From Sphingobacteriales bacterium (GTDB lineage: Bacteria > Bacteroidota > Bacteroidia > Chitinophagales > CAIOSU01), in assembly GCA_027486795.1 (NCBI GenBank), contig JAIXOI010000035.1, forward strand, positions 1 to 64,000: 64,000 bases of DNA, read 5' to 3'. A model generated the notes under the pieces. The model ran no database searches, was not told the DNA's origin, and saw nothing but the letters and a program-made list of their open reading frames with translations. The position numbers and the translations under genes were made by a program. Of the stretch, positions 8,596 through 18,145 are shown piece by piece (the first letter of the stretch is position 1; every line of letters begins with the position of its first letter).

Positions 8596-10968
8596 TTAAA
8601 TTGGGATGGTAATTATTAGATTAGTGCCGCTCTCTGGCAACGACACAATATCTATTTTGCCGCCCATTGCTTTAACCCGATTGGATATGTTTGAGAGACC
8701 TATGCCTTTTATATTCGTTAAATCATTCGAATTAAAACCTTGTCCATTATCTTCCATTTTAAAAACCAGTTCGTTTACATGCGAAAGGTCCACCTTAACT
8801 AAGGTTGCTTTTGAGTGTTTGATTACATTGTTTAGGGCCTCTTGTGCAATACGGTATAGGTTGTTAGCTTTATTTTGATCTAAGTATTTTTCATCCATTT
8901 GGTGGGTAAAGAGCACATCAATATTGGTTGTGCTTTTAAAGTTGGCAAATAGTAACTCTAATGTTTGGATGATGTTTTCATTTTCGAGGTTTAAAGGGGT
9001 AAGATTCGCGGTTATATTTCTATTTTCTCTCATTGCCTTTTGCAAAGTAGCGTGGCAACTAGCTATCAATTCTTTTAGTTCCTGGTCGAGGTCAATTGCT
9101 TTTGCTTCAATAGAATTCAGTAGTAAGTTGGTTGTGGCGAGCAAATGACCGATGCCATCATGAAGGTCTTCGGCTATACGTTTACGCTCACGGTCTTCGG
9201 CTTCTAAAATGGAGCTTATAACAAGCTCATCCATTTTTTTTCTTTCGGTTACATCTTGCACCAACCATACTTCACCGGTATCAAATTTATAGGCAAAGAA
9301 TGTAAGCCAACGTTTGCCGCCACTTTTATTGATAATTGAAACAGTGCGTGGCTCTTTGAAGTTTTTGGCTTTATCGTCTTCGTAATACTGTCTTATCAGT
9401 TTGCCATCTTTACCATACAATTTATCAAACCAACTATCGACATTATCAATATCTTCTAGGTTGTAACCTGTAATTTCGGATATTGCTTTGTTAAAATAAA
9501 TTTTGTCGCTCTGAACCAATACAGCCCCTGCTGGTAAGTTTTCAACCAAATGCCTATATCGCTCTTCGCTTTGGCGAATATTTTCTTGGTTTTCTATTAC
9601 ATCTGTTACATCATTTGCTATCGACATTCGAGCCGGCTGCCCATTATACTGAATGTTTACTGCCGATATTTCAACATAAATCAATTCGCCGCTTTTGGTA
9701 AGATGTCTCCATATTTGCCTTTTCTCTAGTTCGTTGTTGTCTACTTTTGCTATATCTTCCAGCACTTTTTGTATATCCTCTGCTGGCCTTATGTCTTTAA
9801 TCGTCATGCTTAAAAACTCTTCGCTACTGTAACCATATCGCTTTACCGCTGCATCGTTTACCTGCAGATAATTCAACGTTTTGGTATCGTAAATAAATAC
9901 AGGCAGCGGATTGTGCAAGAATAGCAGCTTATACTGTTCTTCACTCTCAATTAGTTTTTCTTCAACTATATACTTTTCGGTTATATCCCTAAAGTTGATT
10001 ACTATTCCATCAACCACAGGGTCCTTTAACATGCTTTTAGCATAAATTTCTAAAAATCTGAGTTGGTTGTCAGATCTTTTGTACTTGATGATTGTGCGCG
10101 CTTCATGGGTTCTGCCAGTTGCCAAATCAGCCAGTATGCTTTGTACTTTTGGAAAGTCTTCAGGTGCAATCAAAGAAAGCGAGCTAGCACCCAACCTTGA
10201 CTCTGGTGTGTAGCCAATGATTTTTTCAACGGAAGGGGTTTGGTACTTAATTATTCCGGCACTGTCAATAATGCTAACTCCATCAAAAGAGTTTTCCAAT
10301 AAGCTTTGGTAGTAGCTTACGCTCTCTTCAAGCTTGGTTTCAGCCTCTTTTAAATCTTTTATGCTGCTTATAACTAGTACAAAATATTTTGGATCACGTT
10401 GGTTATCCTCTACAATCGAAATTTTCTCTTGTGCCCAAGTTGTTTGGTTAAGATTGTTTACAAACCTCTTGTTTATTTTGAAGTTACTTATCTCGCGCCG
10501 CAATAGTTTGTCCCAGTTTTTTCTCTCTTGCGTAAGGTCGTCGGTGTAAGTGAGTTCAAAAATAGTTTTGAGCTTAAGCTCCTGTTCAGTTATCCCAAAA
10601 AACTTACAGCAATCAGGGTTTGCGTATGTAAACCGTCCGTGAATATCTAACTGCCCGATACCCACACCTACCTCATCCATTAATTTTTTTAGCGCATTGC
10701 CTGTATCTTGCTTTTGTTCGATGGCTAATTTTAGCCTCGCTGCAAAACCGCTAACCAGAAACAACAACAATACGGTAGTAATGATAACATAAGCCAAACC
10801 TTTATAGGTTTGAATTATTGTAATAGTGCCAGTATCTGAGTCAGAGAATAGCTTTTGTACTAAAGCATCGCTAAACAAAATCCATGATAAGCCAAAAGCC
10901 AAATAGACCATGCTAATGGTAACTACACCAGCACCGGCCGACCTGATTATGTTTGTTTGTTTTTTCAT
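8596..10968 (-). CDS. Membrane sensor histidine kinase with four PAS domains (HisKA_3 type)
   Basis: The 790-residue protein has two N-terminal membrane helices (about 15-35 and 58-77). Four PAS-like modules follow at about 95-210, 220-335, 345-460 and 470-580. A HisKA_3 dimerisation domain (about 585-655) carries the phospho-acceptor His603 in AEDLHDGIGHL, and a HATPase domain covers about 690-790. The ATPase N-box (QEALNNVIKHSKA), G1 (EDNGQGF) and G2 (GIGLSNISNRV) are intact. HisKA_3 kinases usually signal to NarL/LuxR-type regulators, but none is adjacent. The short periplasmic loop between the helices suggests that sensing occurs in the cytosolic PAS modules. It appears to be monocistronic. 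Confidence 0.93.
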   Translation of the reverse strand: MKKQTNIIRSAGAGVVTISMVYLAFGLSWILFSDALVQKLFSDSDTGTITIIQTYKGLAYVIITTVLLLFLVSGFAARLKLAIEQKQDTGNALKKLMDEVGVGIGQLDIHGRFTYANPDCCKFFGITEQELKLKTIFELTYTDDLTQERKNWDKLLRREISNFKINKRFVNNLNQTTWAQEKISIVEDNQRDPKYFVLVISSIKDLKEAETKLEESVSYYQSLLENSFDGVSIIDSAGIIKYQTPSVEKIIGYTPESRLGASSLSLIAPEDFPKVQSILADLATGRTHEARTIIKYKRSDNQLRFLEIYAKSMLKDPVVDGIVINFRDITEKYIVEEKLIESEEQYKLLFLHNPLPVFIYDTKTLNYLQVNDAAVKRYGYSSEEFLSMTIKDIRPAEDIQKVLEDIAKVDNNELEKRQIWRHLTKSGELIYVEISAVNIQYNGQPARMSIANDVTDVIENQENIRQSEERYRHLVENLPAGAVLVQSDKIYFNKAISEITGYNLEDIDNVDSWFDKLYGKDGKLIRQYYEDDKAKNFKEPRTVSIINKSGGKRWLTFFAYKFDTGEVWLVQDVTERKKMDELVISSILEAEDRERKRIAEDLHDGIGHLLATTNLLLNSIEAKAIDLDQELKELIASCHATLQKAMRENRNITANLTPLNLENENIIQTLELLFANFKSTTNIDVLFTHQMDEKYLDQNKANNLYRIAQEALNNVIKHSKATLVKVDLSHVNELVFKMEDNGQGFNSNDLTNIKGIGLSNISNRVKAMGGKIDIVSLPESGTNLIITIPI

Positions 10969-11082
10969 TAAAAGGGCTCAACCCAAAATTTACTAATTGT
11001 ACTTTGATCGGCAGGTGCAAACAGCTAAAGGCTATTTACCTCAAATTAAAATTAATTTTATGAATAAACCCATGTTTTTATC

Positions 11083-11114
11083 AAAAAAAAAGCGTCCGAA
11101 ATTTCGGACGCTTT
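11083..11114 (-). terminator. Rho-independent terminator of sucC
   Basis: A perfect 26-nt palindrome (11089-11114, AAAGCGTCCGAAA and its complement) is followed on the minus strand by a run of T (11083-11088 read as A on plus). It lies about 27 nt past the sucC stop. Confidence 0.9.
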
Positions 11115-11140
11115 GATAATCTGTATTTTAAAACAATCAA

Positions 11141-12334
11141 TTAGTTATTTAATACTTCGGCAACTTTCTCTGCCGCCTCTTTTAACAAAATAGCTGAAAT
11201 TACCTTCAAACCAGACTCGTCGATTAGTTGCTTAGCTTCAACAGCATTGGTACCTTGCAAACGCACAATAATCGGCACATTAATATTGCCAATGTTGTTA
11301 TAAGCATCTACAATACCTTGAGCTACACGGTCGCAACGAACAATACCACCAAAAATATTTACCAAAATGGCTTTCACGTTAGGGTCGGTAAGGATAATTC
11401 GGAATCCAGCCTCAACCGTGCGTGCGTTTGCTGTGCCGCCCACATCAAGAAAGTTGGCAGGCGCACCGCCAGCAAGTTTAATAATGTCCATAGTGGCCAT
11501 TGCAAGTCCTGCGCCGTTTACCATGCAACCTACGTTTCCGTCAAGTTTTACGAAATTTAGGTTGAATTTGCCAGCTTCTACTTCCGTAGGGTCTTCCTCG
11601 GTCACGTCGCGCATTTCTGCATAATCGGCGTGGCGATAAAGGGCGTTCTCATCTAACGTAACCTTGGCATCAACGGCCAAAATTTGATCATCAGAGGTCT
11701 TAAAAAGGGGATTGATCTCGAACATGGCCGCATCTGACTCTACATAGGCAGTGTACAAAGCGGGGATAAATTTTACCATTTCTTTCAAAGCGTTACCGCT
11801 CAAGCCAAGATTGAAGGCTATTTTGCGTGCTTGAAAAGCTTGCAATCCAACTTTTGGATCAATAAACTCTTTATGTATTTTTTCTGGGTGGTGCTCACTT
11901 ACCTCCTCAATGTCCATTCCGCCTTCAGTTGAGTATATTATAACATTGCGGCTGCTTGCGCGGTCAAGTAGTACACTCATGTAGAATTCCTTAACCTCGC
12001 TAGCACCTGGGTAGTATACATCTTGGGCCACTAATATCTTATTCACTTTTTTGCCTTCGGGACCCGTTTGTGGGGTTATAAGCTGCATGCCCAATATAGC
12101 ACCAGCTTTTTCACGCAAGTCGTCAAGGTTTTTGGCCAGTTTCACACCACCGCCTTTACCACGTCCGCCGGCATGTATTTGGGCTTTTACCACCCACCAA
12201 CCAGTTCCAGTTTGTTCTTGTAAAGTTTTTGCGGCTTCCACTGCTGCCTCAACAGTATCCACGGCTATACCTTCTTGAATTTTAACTCCATACGATTTTA
12301 GGATGGACTTGCCTTGATATTCGTGTAAATTCAT
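11141..12334 (-). CDS. sucC: Succinate-CoA ligase, beta subunit
   Basis: The 397-residue product starts [17 protein letters not shown], the standard N-terminus of the family. It has the ATP-grasp region ([12 protein letters not shown]), the metal- and ATP-binding part (FEINPLF) and the C-terminal CoA-ligase domain with [10 protein letters not shown]. With the alpha subunit it converts succinyl-CoA to succinate with substrate-level phosphorylation in the TCA cycle. The alpha subunit gene is not in this window. The open frame extends to 12403, but those 23 extra residues are not family-like, and a good promoter (12373-12404) lies inside them. Confidence 0.97.
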   Translation of the reverse strand: MNLHEYQGKSILKSYGVKIQEGIAVDTVEAAVEAAKTLQEQTGTGWWVVKAQIHAGGRGKGGGVKLAKNLDDLREKAGAILGMQLITPQTGPEGKKVNKILVAQDVYYPGASEVKEFYMSVLLDRASSRNVIIYSTEGGMDIEEVSEHHPEKIHKEFIDPKVGLQAFQARKIAFNLGLSGNALKEMVKFIPALYTAYVESDAAMFEINPLFKTSDDQILAVDAKVTLDENALYRHADYAEMRDVTEEDPTEVEAGKFNLNFVKLDGNVGCMVNGAGLAMATMDIIKLAGGAPANFLDVGGTANARTVEAGFRIILTDPNVKAILVNIFGGIVRCDRVAQGIVDAYNNIGNINVPIIVRLQGTNAVEAKQLIDESGLKVISAILLKEAAEKVAEVLNN

Positions 12335-12372
12335 TGTGTATCCAAGTTTTGTATTTATGGCCAAATGGCTGC

Positions 12373-12404
12373 TAAAATTACGGCATTGAAAGGGAAATGA
12401 CAAA
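12373..12404 (-). promoter_or_regulatory. Probable sucC promoter
   Basis: On the minus strand TTTG (12401-12404) and TAATTTTA (12373-12380) are separated by 20 nt, close to the Bacteroidota consensus. Transcription would start about 30 nt before the ATG at 12334, which supports that start over the upstream one. Confidence 0.5.
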
Positions 12405-12432
12405 TAGTGACAGGCGCATAGTAGCCCGGGTA

Positions 12433-13329
12433 CTAAAAATTATTAATTGAGCCATTACACCAGCCCCATAGCAAAGCACTGCCAGCAACTAAAATTGCAT
12501 GCAAAATCAATAAACCATCAAGCTTGAAAGCGTAATGCCACTCGTTGCTGGTTTCTTTTGTGCGGTATATCAAGCCAATTTCAAAACCTAAGCTTATTAT
12601 TATACCCAATAATACAGGCCACGTCCAATCGGTTTGCGCCCACCACAGGGTTATAGCAACAAAGCCTGCCAATAAAAACAGATAGGATAGTGCCAAAGTA
12701 CGTTTAATGCCCAGTTTTACGGGAAGAGTAGGATAAGCCATGGTGGCGCGGTCAAAGTTCATATCCTTTATGTCAAAAGGTATGCAAATGCCTATCATGG
12801 TTAGGCAACGAGCCACTATTAGCCAATCATTATTATATCCATAACAAGTTACTTGGCAATCGTGCGCAATGGCTAACAGTGGGAGTAGGGTAGTAGTAAT
12901 ACCCCAAGTAATGCCTAGCACAACTGGTTTGGCAAAGCCAAAGTCTCTTAGCCGTATAAAGCCGCGAGGGCTTGGTAATAGTGGTAAGGCATATATTACT
13001 GAAACTAACCCCAGGATAATCAATGCCGCTTGTTGCTTTTGTGCCAGTTGGAAGAAGTTGTAGCTGCAGATAGCCAAAGCCACTGCACTAGCCAAAGTGC
13101 CCGAAAACAAATTGCGCCCCATCCATTGGCTTAGCTGCGAAATGGCGTGTTGCTGGCGTTTTTTAACGGATAGCATCCGCTGCCAATTGTACGTGAGCAA
13201 AGTGCTAAAAAACACGATGCTGTATAAATTGAGGGAAGAAATGCCTTCGTTGGCCAGAACATCGGTAGCAAAAAGGAGCGCTATGGCTCCAAAGCTTATC
13301 CAAATGTTACTGTTAACGATGAATTTCAT
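12433..13329 (-). CDS. UbiA-superfamily-like multipass membrane protein
   Basis: The 298-residue protein has about eight or nine hydrophobic segments. It contains FDIKDMNFD (185-193), which matches the second Asp-rich motif of UbiA prenyltransferases (DxxxD type). The place where the first NDxxDxxxD motif is expected reads TYNWQRML (46-53), so that motif is absent or strongly altered. True prenyl transfer activity is therefore doubtful. The protein may be a divergent UbiA homologue acting on another lipid or a non-catalytic relative. It is on the same strand as sucC but about 100 nt upstream, with a separate promoter for sucC between them. Confidence 0.7.
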   Translation of the reverse strand: MKFIVNSNIWISFGAIALLFATDVLANEGISSLNLYSIVFFSTLLTYNWQRMLSVKKRQQHAISQLSQWMGRNLFSGTLASAVALAICSYNFFQLAQKQQAALIILGLVSVIYALPLLPSPRGFIRLRDFGFAKPVVLGITWGITTTLLPLLAIAHDCQVTCYGYNNDWLIVARCLTMIGICIPFDIKDMNFDRATMAYPTLPVKLGIKRTLALSYLFLLAGFVAITLWWAQTDWTWPVLLGIIISLGFEIGLIYRTKETSNEWHYAFKLDGLLILHAILVAGSALLWGWCNGSINNF

Positions 13330-13457
13330 GGTAGTTTCGTTGATCCGTTAACAGGTTGGATAAATGGTATTAAATAGGCTTTGCAAAAAATGCTATTCAA
13401 CACCACCCAAAAACGATACCGTTAAGCCTGGTCAACAAATTAACTGATTAACCAAAA

Positions 13458-14564
13458 TCAATCTAGGTACTTGAAGTTGAATTTTGGGTGAAGCTCTTGC
13501 AATGTTGCGTAAATTAATTGAATTACTTGCTCTACGTCCTTAATGTCAACCGATTCAACGGTGGTATGCATGTAACGCAACGCCAATGAAATAAGGGCCG
13601 AAGGTACTCCTTCATTAGAATAGGCAAAGGCGTCGGTATCGGTGCCAGTGGCGCGGCTGGCTGCATCCAATTGGAGGGCTATTTCTTGCTTTTCGGCAGT
13701 ATCCCTTATCAGTTGCAATAGTTTATTGTGCACTGCCGGGCCAAAAGTAACCACGGGGCCTCGGCCGCAGGCATAATCACCTTCTACAATTTTGTTGATG
13801 CCTGGTGTTGTGGTATCGTGGCATACATCTGTAACAATAGCTACATTGGGCTTTATTCGGGCAGCAATCATTTCGGCACCACGAAGGCCAACTTCCTCTT
13901 GCACGGCATTTACTATGTATAACCCAAAAGGCAATTTTATTTTGTTCTCTTTAAGCAGGCGTGCTACTTGTGCAATCATAAAACCACCTACTCGGTTGTC
14001 CAAGGCACGGCCCACATAATATCTGTTATTTAGCTTAATAAACTCGTCCTCGTAAGTAATAACACAACCCGGGTGAATGCCCATTTCCGTTACTTCCTTT
14101 TTGTTTCGGGCACCACAATCTAAGCATATGTTTTTCATGCTAGGAGCTTCCTCCTTTCCTGCTTCCCGGGTATGAATTGCTGGCCAACCAAACACTGCTT
14201 TTACTTGGCCATTTTTGGTGTGGATATTTACACGTTTTGAGGGGGCAATTTGATGGTCGCTACCACCATTTCTTTTTACATAAACGAAGCCGTCTTCAGA
14301 AATGTAACTCACAAACCAAGAAATTTCATCGGCATGGGCTTCAATTACCACTTTAAATACTGCCTCAGGGTTTATTACACCAACTACAGTTCCGTAATTA
14401 TCAACAAAATAATCATCGATATAGGGTTTTAGGTAGTTAAGCCAAATTTTTTGACCTTCTGCCTCAAAACCAGTGGGTGAGGGGTTATTTAAATATTTTT
14501 CGAGGAATTTTTCGGCTTCGGGAGTGATAATACTGGGCGCAGCAGTCTTTTTTGATTTTGCCAT
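13458..14564 (-). CDS. M42-family metal-dependent aminopeptidase
   Basis: The 368-residue protein is of usual length for M42 (glutamyl aminopeptidase/tetrahedral aminopeptidase) enzymes. Likely dinuclear metal ligands and catalytic residues are His77 (EAHADEI), Asp189 (GRALDNRVGG), Glu223/Glu224 (NAVQEEVGLRG), Asp246 (TDVCHD) and His333 (RYMHTTVE). It would trim N-terminal residues from peptides in the cytosol, probably as a large oligomer. No signal peptide is present. The start is ATG at 14564. Confidence 0.94.
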   Translation of the reverse strand: MAKSKKTAAPSIITPEAEKFLEKYLNNPSPTGFEAEGQKIWLNYLKPYIDDYFVDNYGTVVGVINPEAVFKVVIEAHADEISWFVSYISEDGFVYVKRNGGSDHQIAPSKRVNIHTKNGQVKAVFGWPAIHTREAGKEEAPSMKNICLDCGARNKKEVTEMGIHPGCVITYEDEFIKLNNRYYVGRALDNRVGGFMIAQVARLLKENKIKLPFGLYIVNAVQEEVGLRGAEMIAARIKPNVAIVTDVCHDTTTPGINKIVEGDYACGRGPVVTFGPAVHNKLLQLIRDTAEKQEIALQLDAASRATGTDTDAFAYSNEGVPSALISLALRYMHTTVESVDIKDVEQVIQLIYATLQELHPKFNFKYLD

Positions 14565-14736
14565 ATTTTAAAATGTCTGAATGGTTTGTATCCTCCAAAT
14601 TTCAGTTAATTCAATTTTAATACCTAATAATTAGCAGAAAATGTGGTTTGCTATTTAACAAAAGAATAGTTAATAGCCACGAATAGGTAGTTGTAAAGGT
14701 TAATTGCTGTGAAACATGCTTGAGTAATTAATAGGC

Positions 14737-16068
14737 TTATATCTCCGTTTTTTTCCAACGGCCTGTACGGAAATAGAGACCAGATATCAGCAGTAAAAGC
14801 AGCCAATAGAATATTTCGGTGCTCCATGCTGCGGCTACGCTCAAACCTTCGATCCGGAATAGACCAAAAACGAACACCAAATATAAAAACACCGTAACAA
14901 TCATAATGCCCAGCGATACCTTTACCGAACCTGTGCTAACTATGCCGTGGAAAATGATAAGTGATACCGAGTAAACAAGCAATGCTGCTACCATTACATA
15001 CATTACTGGCACAGAAGCGGGCACCAAGCTTTTTAACTCCGGATTTAGGGTGTAGCTTACAAATGTTTCTGGAATCAATAACAAAGGAAGCGAAACAATC
15101 ACCGTGGTAACAAAACTAAGGACGGCAATATTTTTGATTGCAGCAAAAACCCTATGGTACAATTTTTGGCCCATTAAATTGCTTATGATAGTGCCTGCCG
15201 CTGCCGAATAGGCCCAAGCTGGCAGGCCAAAAAACATATAGAGTGATTTAACGAGGTTTGATACTTGAGTATCGAATGCACCCATTTTTTCTACAAAGTA
15301 CATAAACACAATCCAACCTAGTAGTCCAATAATAGTTAATACAACAATGGGGAAAGAGATAGAAGCTAATGAGCTGGCTACTGATACTGAAAGTACATGG
15401 CGTTTGAAAAAGGAATACTTTATATGGAATTTTTGGACCAAAGTATACACCACAAATATAATAGTTACTAAACCCTCGGATATATTGGAAGCCAAGGCCG
15501 ACCCACTGATGCCCATTTCGGGAAACCCCCATTTGCCAAAAACAAGCAAATAGTTGAGGAAAATATTAACGGTTGACATTAAAAGCATTGAAAATACCAA
15601 TACCCTCATAATACCTAGACCAAGGAAAAACGCTAAGAAAACTGAGCCAGTGAAGCTAAAAAAAATACCGTAAGCCCTTATTTCTAGGTATTCAGTGCCA
15701 GCTTTTCGGGCAAGCTCGTCTTCAAAATACCACTCCATGGCATACGAAGAGCCAAAACGAAGTGCCAGAAACACCAAAAGACCCAACGCCAAAAGGATAA
15801 CAAAGCTGTTCGAAAATATTGCTCCAATTGCTGGTAAGTTTTGCTCGCCCAAGCGCCTTGCTGTAAATATTTGGGTACCCTTAGTAAATGCAAAGCCTGC
15901 CATAAAAAGCACAAGGTACCATACACTCACAATACCTACGGCAGTTAACTCAGGCTGACCGTACCTAGCTAGCATTGCGGTATCGGCAAAGGCAATTGAG
16001 TTTTGGGCAACCCCGCCCAAAAGAATTGGGGTTGCTAGCCTAATAATGTCTTTGTAGTCGCCCTTCAC
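14737..16068 (-). CDS. MATE-family transporter (NorM/DinF type)
   Basis: The 443-residue protein has about twelve hydrophobic segments arranged as two halves, as in multidrug and toxin extrusion antiporters. The N-terminus (DIIRLATPILLGGVAQNSIAFADTAMLARYG) is typical: proline-containing first helix followed by the conserved D-x-A-M-L segment. It would exchange Na+ or H+ for organic cations or other metabolites. The start is GTG at 16068; no closer ATG preserves the first helix. The substrate cannot be predicted. Confidence 0.92.
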   Translation of the reverse strand: MKGDYKDIIRLATPILLGGVAQNSIAFADTAMLARYGQPELTAVGIVSVWYLVLFMAGFAFTKGTQIFTARRLGEQNLPAIGAIFSNSFVILLALGLLVFLALRFGSSYAMEWYFEDELARKAGTEYLEIRAYGIFFSFTGSVFLAFFLGLGIMRVLVFSMLLMSTVNIFLNYLLVFGKWGFPEMGISGSALASNISEGLVTIIFVVYTLVQKFHIKYSFFKRHVLSVSVASSLASISFPIVVLTIIGLLGWIVFMYFVEKMGAFDTQVSNLVKSLYMFFGLPAWAYSAAAGTIISNLMGQKLYHRVFAAIKNIAVLSFVTTVIVSLPLLLIPETFVSYTLNPELKSLVPASVPVMYVMVAALLVYSVSLIIFHGIVSTGSVKVSLGIMIVTVFLYLVFVFGLFRIEGLSVAAAWSTEIFYWLLLLLISGLYFRTGRWKKTEI

Positions 16069-16163
16069 CTTTTCTGTAACTTGAGTTTGTATTTGATGCC
16101 CTAAATTTAATTGAACCTTATAGAATGCGGCTGGTGCAATAAACGCAACAATCGGTCTTAGGT

Positions 16164-16616
16164 TTAGCCTCCGTACTTATCATTTACTTTATCGTCTATC
16201 ACTCCCATGGTGGCAGATGCTTTTGCTATCAATACCTCCTTACCTTCTTTTACTGCATATAGTTCGCTTTCACAAAAATGAAAACGCTTGCCAGGCTTTA
16301 GCACCCATCCTTTTGCCAGTATTTTTTCGCCGATACCGGGTCTTAAATAACTAACTTTCAATTCGACGGTAAAAACTTGCACCCCCTCAGCAACTAGGCT
16401 GTAAGCAGCAAAACCACATGCCATATCGCATAGCGCTGATATAACGCCACCGTGTACAAAGCCGTTTTGTTGCTCATGCATTTCGCCAACAATTAGCGCT
16501 CCTTTTACCTGTCCTTCAGCAATTTCAGTGAGTTCAAAACCAAGTTGCTGCATAAACCTGTTACGCGAAACTTTTAATTGCACATACTCGCGATATTGAG
16601 GATTCATACTTAGCAT
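16164..16616 (-). CDS. PaaI/hotdog-fold acyl-CoA thioesterase
   Basis: The 150-residue product shows the hotdog thioesterase signature NGFVHGGVISALCDMACGFAA with the central helix and the usual beta-sheet segments (VELKVSYLRPG, FCESELYA). Such enzymes hydrolyse acyl- or aryl-CoA thioesters in the cytosol. Two start codons compete: ATG 16616 and ATG 16607 (MNPQYREYVQ). A perfect -7 box sits only 5 nt before the first ATG, so the mRNA may be leaderless or the second ATG may be used. Confidence 0.9.
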   Translation of the reverse strand: MLSMNPQYREYVQLKVSRNRFMQQLGFELTEIAEGQVKGALIVGEMHEQQNGFVHGGVISALCDMACGFAAYSLVAEGVQVFTVELKVSYLRPGIGEKILAKGWVLKPGKRFHFCESELYAVKEGKEVLIAKASATMGVIDDKVNDKYGG

Positions 16617-16620
16617 TATC

Positions 16621-16628
16621 CAAAACTA
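16621..16628 (-). promoter_or_regulatory. -7 promoter box of the thioesterase gene
   Basis: The minus strand reads TAGTTTTG, a perfect TAnnTTTG. A TTTG occurs about 24 nt upstream, slightly farther than ideal for the -33 element. It predicts transcription starting at or beside the first ATG. Confidence 0.45.
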
Positions 16629-16856
16629 TACAATCTCTTTTATAACCTTGTACAAAGTGCCATCAAATCATCGCTTGGTTTCTTATGAGGACGAAAAAAC
16701 GTTATTATTGTGGCATTAAGTTGGCACATCAAAATCAAAACTGTAAAATTAGCGCTCAACACCGCTTTGTTTATTGGCGTTTTTGTTTTCTCTTTTCTTT
16801 TTGAAAATCTATAATAGAGCCAATAAAGGTTGATGATTTGCTAAAAAAAATGTGAA

Positions 16857-17285
16857 TTGGCAGACTATGAGCGACCGATAGAGATTAAAAAATCTGAAAT
16901 GACATATCTTGAGGCACACGGTTATTTTGCCAGCAGTTTGGATAGTATATTCTATTCAATCAAGCACAATTTGGTGCCCAAAGTTAAGGTGGTTAAGAAA
17001 CCCAATTTGCAAGAGAAGGACAGCGCTGCTGATGTAGTTTACAATTCTAACAATGAGTTATTGTTAGAAAAAACTCTGAACAACCAAAATAGTTCCGCTG
17101 ATTCTGTGAGGAATATACTTGATACTGACGGAAAACTATTTAATGTTAATGTGTCATACATTAAGGAGTTTGTAAATAGTATTCCAAATTTTGAAACGTT
17201 TTCTGCCATGAAAGAACATATGTTAGATCGAGTTCAAAAATATGTAAGTTTAGATGGCAGGTTCATTGTTAGAAGCAAGATATGA
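16857..17285 (+). CDS. Hypothetical protein upstream of DUF3822
   Basis: The 142-residue product matches no family I know. It is hydrophilic, without signal peptide or membrane segment, and rich in Asn, Ser and Lys (SAADVVYNSNNELLLEKTLNNQNSSADSV). Its stop overlaps the DUF3822 start as ATGA, indicating translational coupling and a real coding region. The frame begins at TTG 16857; the first ATG is at 16899 (MTYLEAHGYF), giving 128 residues, and either is possible. Being co-transcribed with DUF3822, rsmD and coaD suggests a housekeeping context rather than an acquired one. Confidence 0.65.
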   Translation: MADYERPIEIKKSEMTYLEAHGYFASSLDSIFYSIKHNLVPKVKVVKKPNLQEKDSAADVVYNSNNELLLEKTLNNQNSSADSVRNILDTDGKLFNVNVSYIKEFVNSIPNFETFSAMKEHMLDRVQKYVSLDGRFIVRSKI

Positions 17286-18145
17286 TGGCAACTGGGAGTA
17301 ACATATTTCCTACCGTTCGCATAGCGGATTCTGCTTTTCAGCCTTTGGGGCAGTCAGATAGCACATTGCTAATACAATTATTTAACTCTAGGCTTAGCTA
17401 TGCGATATATAACAACTTAAGCAACACAGTTGAGGCTTATTGCAGTTATACTTTGGACGGTGATGAACCATTAAGCAAAGCGATTCATATTTTAGCTACC
17501 GATGATTGGACAAGGGCCTCACGGTTAAATGTAAAAGCAATTTTAGAACCTCACGATTATGTATTGGTTCCTAAGTTATTGTTTGATGCTAACGAAATAA
17601 ACACTTACCTAAACTTCCACGGTTTTATTAAAATAGAAAACAGCCAGTTGTTTGATTGTATAGATAATATTGGTGCAGTTGGTGTTTATCGGATTTCAAG
17701 TTTTCTTTCAGAAGCGCTGTATTCACAATTTTCTAAACTAGAAGTATTGGCATGTCCTACGCCTTTCATACAGTTGGTTTCGAGGGAGTATAAAAATACG
17801 AAAGGGGATAACCTGTTTGTTAATTTGGATGACAGCCGAATACATATTTTAGCGCTTAACCAAAGTAAACTTTTATACTATAATAGTTTCGAAATCGCTA
17901 CCAAAGAAGATGTATCGTACTACACGCTATCGGTATGCGAACAATTGCTTTTTAGTCCAGAAAAGGCGCTTGTAGTAGTTTGGGGCAATGGCAGTAATTT
18001 TGAAGAGCAGTATAGCACACTTAAATATTATTTCCGTAACGTGCAGCAAGGCGTGAGGCCATTGGCTATGAAGTTTACCGATGCTTTGAATAGCTTGCCG
18101 GTTTTTGCTGAATATAATTTATTTGCAGCAGCAGTATGCGAGTAA
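17282..18145 (+). CDS. DUF3822 family protein
   Basis: The 287-residue protein resembles the DUF3822 family, which in Bacteroidota commonly sits just before rsmD, as here. The sequence suggests two sub-domains with beta-strand-rich segments (GDNLFVNLDDSRIHILALNQSKLLYYNSFEI, then ALVVVWGNGSNFEE), reminiscent of the actin/PilM-like ATPase fold, although no clear nucleotide-binding motif is visible. Function is unknown. It overlaps the preceding gene by 4 nt and rsmD by 10 nt, so the three are almost certainly translated from one message. Confidence 0.85.
   Translation: MMATGSNIFPTVRIADSAFQPLGQSDSTLLIQLFNSRLSYAIYNNLSNTVEAYCSYTLDGDEPLSKAIHILATDDWTRASRLNVKAILEPHDYVLVPKLLFDANEINTYLNFHGFIKIENSQLFDCIDNIGAVGVYRISSFLSEALYSQFSKLEVLACPTPFIQLVSREYKNTKGDNLFVNLDDSRIHILALNQSKLLYYNSFEIATKEDVSYYTLSVCEQLLFSPEKALVVVWGNGSNFEEQYSTLKYYFRNVQQGVRPLAMKFTDALNSLPVFAEYNLFAAAVCE

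Noticed and set aside
12335-12403. N-terminal extension of sucC
   Set aside because: The 23 extra residues do not match the family and a promoter-like pair of boxes lies within this segment.
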